Made by a program: the position numbers and the translations under genes
NCBI RefSeq assembly: GCF_006517275.1
Contig: NZ_CP041191.1
Span: 4,955,001-5,019,000 of the forward strand
Direction of reading: 5' to 3'
From: Labrenzia sp. PHM005
GTDB lineage: Bacteria; Pseudomonadota; Alphaproteobacteria; Rhizobiales; Stappiaceae
Length of the DNA: 64,000 nucleotides
The notes under the pieces: model-generated
Seen by the model: the letters and a program-made list of their open reading frames with translations, nothing else
The model's database searches: none
Told to the model about the DNA's origin: nothing
Shown here: piece after piece, positions 62,763-64,000 of the stretch
How positions within the stretch are numbered: the first letter of the stretch is position 1
Layout: each line of letters begins with the position of its first letter

Positions 62763-62900
62763 ATGGTTATGGGTCACCTGCTCAAGGCATGGCGTGTTGA
62801 AGATCAGGTCCGATCCGAGCTCGAAAAAGACAAACCGATCAGCGTCCATTTTTTCGAAGACTTTTCTGAAGCCAAATCCAGGATTTCTGGTGGCCTTTAA
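62763..62900 (+). pseudogene. Short ORF, possible C-terminal gene remnant
   Basis: A 45-codon frame from ATG 62763 reads MVMGHLLKAWRVEDQVRSEL, continues with KPISVHFFEDFSEAKSRISG and stops. The charged, helix-strand-helix pattern and the end resemble the last part of STAS/SpoIIAA-like proteins (xVFxDxxEAxxWL). No start region or ribosome site is visible upstream and a TAG lies in frame at about 62739. It may be the 3' remnant of a deleted gene, in a 305-base gap between hydrolase and unknown gene that otherwise holds nothing. Confidence 0.3.
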
Positions 62901-63021
62901 CAAGGCCGTCCCCGGCTGCCGCGGGCAAGTAGACACCAACGAGAAACTGAGTTTTTAAAAATACGTGCTGAACACTATTGTTCTGTGCATTCGGGTTTGA
63001 ACTTAAACTGCAGACACCAAT

Positions 63022-63615
63022 TCAATTGTTTTTGCGCCCGAAGAAGGAAAGAAGCTTGATCGCGAGACTTTTTTTGGGGGGAGGAAGGATTCCCACAAAC
63101 TCGGCAAGGTCAATGTACCCATCGTGCCGGAAGTTCAAGTAACTATCAGCAAGATCAAGCGGTATTTCGAAAACATGATCGCAAGGGTACTCGTCTCCGT
63201 CGTCCTGAACACGCTGGTTGGTAATATGTTCACCCCTTATCGAATGATACGCCTCAGGGAATTGCCCTTCCTCCTGTAAATGCAGCGGATCATCATTGTT
63301 TCCATCGTGCGTAACTTTCCATTTTGTTCGGCCATTCGATAAGAATTGCGCTGAACACCACATGATAATCTCGTTGACTTCACAAGCGATGATATCTGTT
63401 TTTTGAGAAATTGTTTCGATCAAAGAAGCATTTTTTCTAATGAAACTGTCATCTTCAAGCCAAACAATTGTCCAGTTCGTATTGCGGCCTCGCCCTATCC
63501 AAGACGCAGTAACCGGACCATGGTCGCAAACCTTGCGACCCAGCTCGAACTGAAAATATTCACCAACCTCTTCAATCGAACACTTCAAACCAATGTAACA
63601 AAGCCTGTAACCCAT
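63022..63615 (-). CDS. Unknown protein, less GC-rich than its surroundings
   Basis: 197 residues without signal peptide or membrane segment. It is acidic and Trp/His-containing (SWIGRGRNTNWTIVWLEDDS, NEIIMWCSAQFLSNGRTKW, HVFEIPLDLADSYLNFRHDG) and ends in a basic tail (KSLAIKLLSFFGRKNN). Its DNA is visibly more AT-rich than neighbouring genes, which suggests transfer. The acidic, single-domain form recalls immunity proteins of toxin systems, but no toxin gene adjoins it. I do not recognise the family. Confidence 0.7.
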   Translation of the reverse strand: MGYRLCYIGLKCSIEEVGEYFQFELGRKVCDHGPVTASWIGRGRNTNWTIVWLEDDSFIRKNASLIETISQKTDIIACEVNEIIMWCSAQFLSNGRTKWKVTHDGNNDDPLHLQEEGQFPEAYHSIRGEHITNQRVQDDGDEYPCDHVFEIPLDLADSYLNFRHDGYIDLAEFVGILPPPKKSLAIKLLSFFGRKNN

Positions 63616-63711
63616 TCATTTCTATCCCAATACTTTTTCGCATAACCCGATCGGAGAAAAGAGGCACGTCTGCGGCTTTGCCAGCAAATGACCAGATCGT
63701 GTTTCATGTTC

Positions 63712-64000
63712 TTATGGCCGGCGGGCGATCAGATCGATCTCGACCAAGGCACCAACGGCAAGACCGGTCACCCCAATACAAGTGCGGCCCGGCAACTTGC
63801 CGTCTTCGAAGAACGAGCGATAGGTCTCGTTCATCTCTTCATAGTCCCGTTCGAATTGTGTCAGATACACTCGAGCGAAGGTCACATTCTCCAGCCCCAG
63901 TTCCAGCCCACCCAATACGATCTTGAGGTTCTCCATAACCCGTTCGGTCTGGGCGGCCACCCCATCCGGCAAGGGCGCATCAGGAGCATCTGGATCTGTC
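63712..64000 (-). CDS. RidA/YjgF-family protein (N-terminus cut by window end)
   Basis: The minus-strand frame runs to the window end without a stop (upstream codons read TDPDAPDAPLPDGVAAQ), so the gene begins beyond base 64000. The RidA pattern is clear: QTERVMENLKIVLGGLELGL, FARVYLTQFERDYEEMNETY and LPGRTCIGVTGLAVGALVEI, with the Arg that binds the imine/enamine substrate and the Glu near the end. RidA enzymes deaminate reactive 2-aminoacrylate-type intermediates. Confidence 0.9.
   Translation of the reverse strand, partial: TDPDAPDAPLPDGVAAQTERVMENLKIVLGGLELGLENVTFARVYLTQFERDYEEMNETYRSFFEDGKLPGRTCIGVTGLAVGALVEIDLIARRP

Noticed and set aside
1..64000. tRNA, rRNA, CRISPR arrays, integrases or transposases
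   Set aside because: I looked through the intergenic gaps and the coding frames and found no cloverleaf-like sequence, regular spaced repeat or recombinase motif; the phage-like genes are a GTA and not an integrated prophage with attachment sites.

Overview
The window is about 64 kb of a moderately GC-rich alphaproteobacterial chromosome. Gene content points to the Hyphomicrobiales (Rhizobiales), perhaps a marine Roseibium/Labrenzia-like genus: a ccmIEFH cluster close to degP and a response regulator, a FeuP/FeuQ-type two-component pair, DUF2336 proteins, and an alphaproteobacterial gene transfer agent (GTA) cluster of the Rhodobacter capsulatus (RcGTA) type. The genus is an inference. I found no rRNA, tRNA, CRISPR array, transposase or integrase.

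Layout. 1-11.1 kb: OmpR-type response regulator (cut by the window edge), DegP/HtrA protease, a glutathione transferase, two tandem DUF2336 paralogues, a hydrolase-OsmC fusion, then ccmH, ccmF, ccmE and ccmI (cytochrome c maturation). 11.5-16.1 kb: a large unknown helical protein, a 17-kDa-antigen-like lipoprotein, and a small periplasmic protein / response regulator / sensor kinase operon resembling Sinorhizobium feuN-feuP-feuQ. 16.2-22.5 kb: regulator-enzyme pairs (TetR with an alpha/beta hydrolase, LacI with a PhyH dioxygenase, WYL regulator with a VOC protein), some with visible palindromic operators.

22.6-40.1 kb, minus strand: an apparently complete GTA particle cluster. From 40.1 kb downwards it holds small terminase, large terminase, portal, g3.5, a small unknown ORF, prohead protease, capsid, connectors g6-g8, major tail protein g9, g10 and its chaperone, a very short tape measure, g12, g13, the NlpC/P60 peptidase g14 and the TIM-barrel host-specificity protein g15. 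A DUF2793 protein, a GH24 endolysin and two small membrane proteins follow, so packaging, head, tail, adsorption and lysis lie in one array. An intrinsic terminator sits between capsid and g6, and a DUF465/YdcH gene is inserted on the opposite strand between g11 and g12.

40.5-48.5 kb: a small secreted protein with weak LecA-lectin resemblance, an SDR oxidoreductase, YjbQ, three periplasmic solute-binding proteins without permeases, a GT1 glycosyltransferase and a membrane-anchored GltB-like FMN protein. 48.7-52.7 kb: an operon of a ribbon-helix-helix-like regulator, PspA/IM30, YqiJ/NfeD-like protein and flotillin, with a likely operator upstream and a terminator at its end; it reads as a membrane-stress module. 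53-64 kb: a fourth orphan solute-binding protein, a kappa-class DsbA-like isomerase, an XRE regulator, two tandem GGDEF-EAL membrane proteins, a cysteine-rich (probably Fe-S) HTH regulator divergent from a DUF2293 protein, a secreted alpha/beta hydrolase, an unknown protein and a RidA gene cut by the window end.
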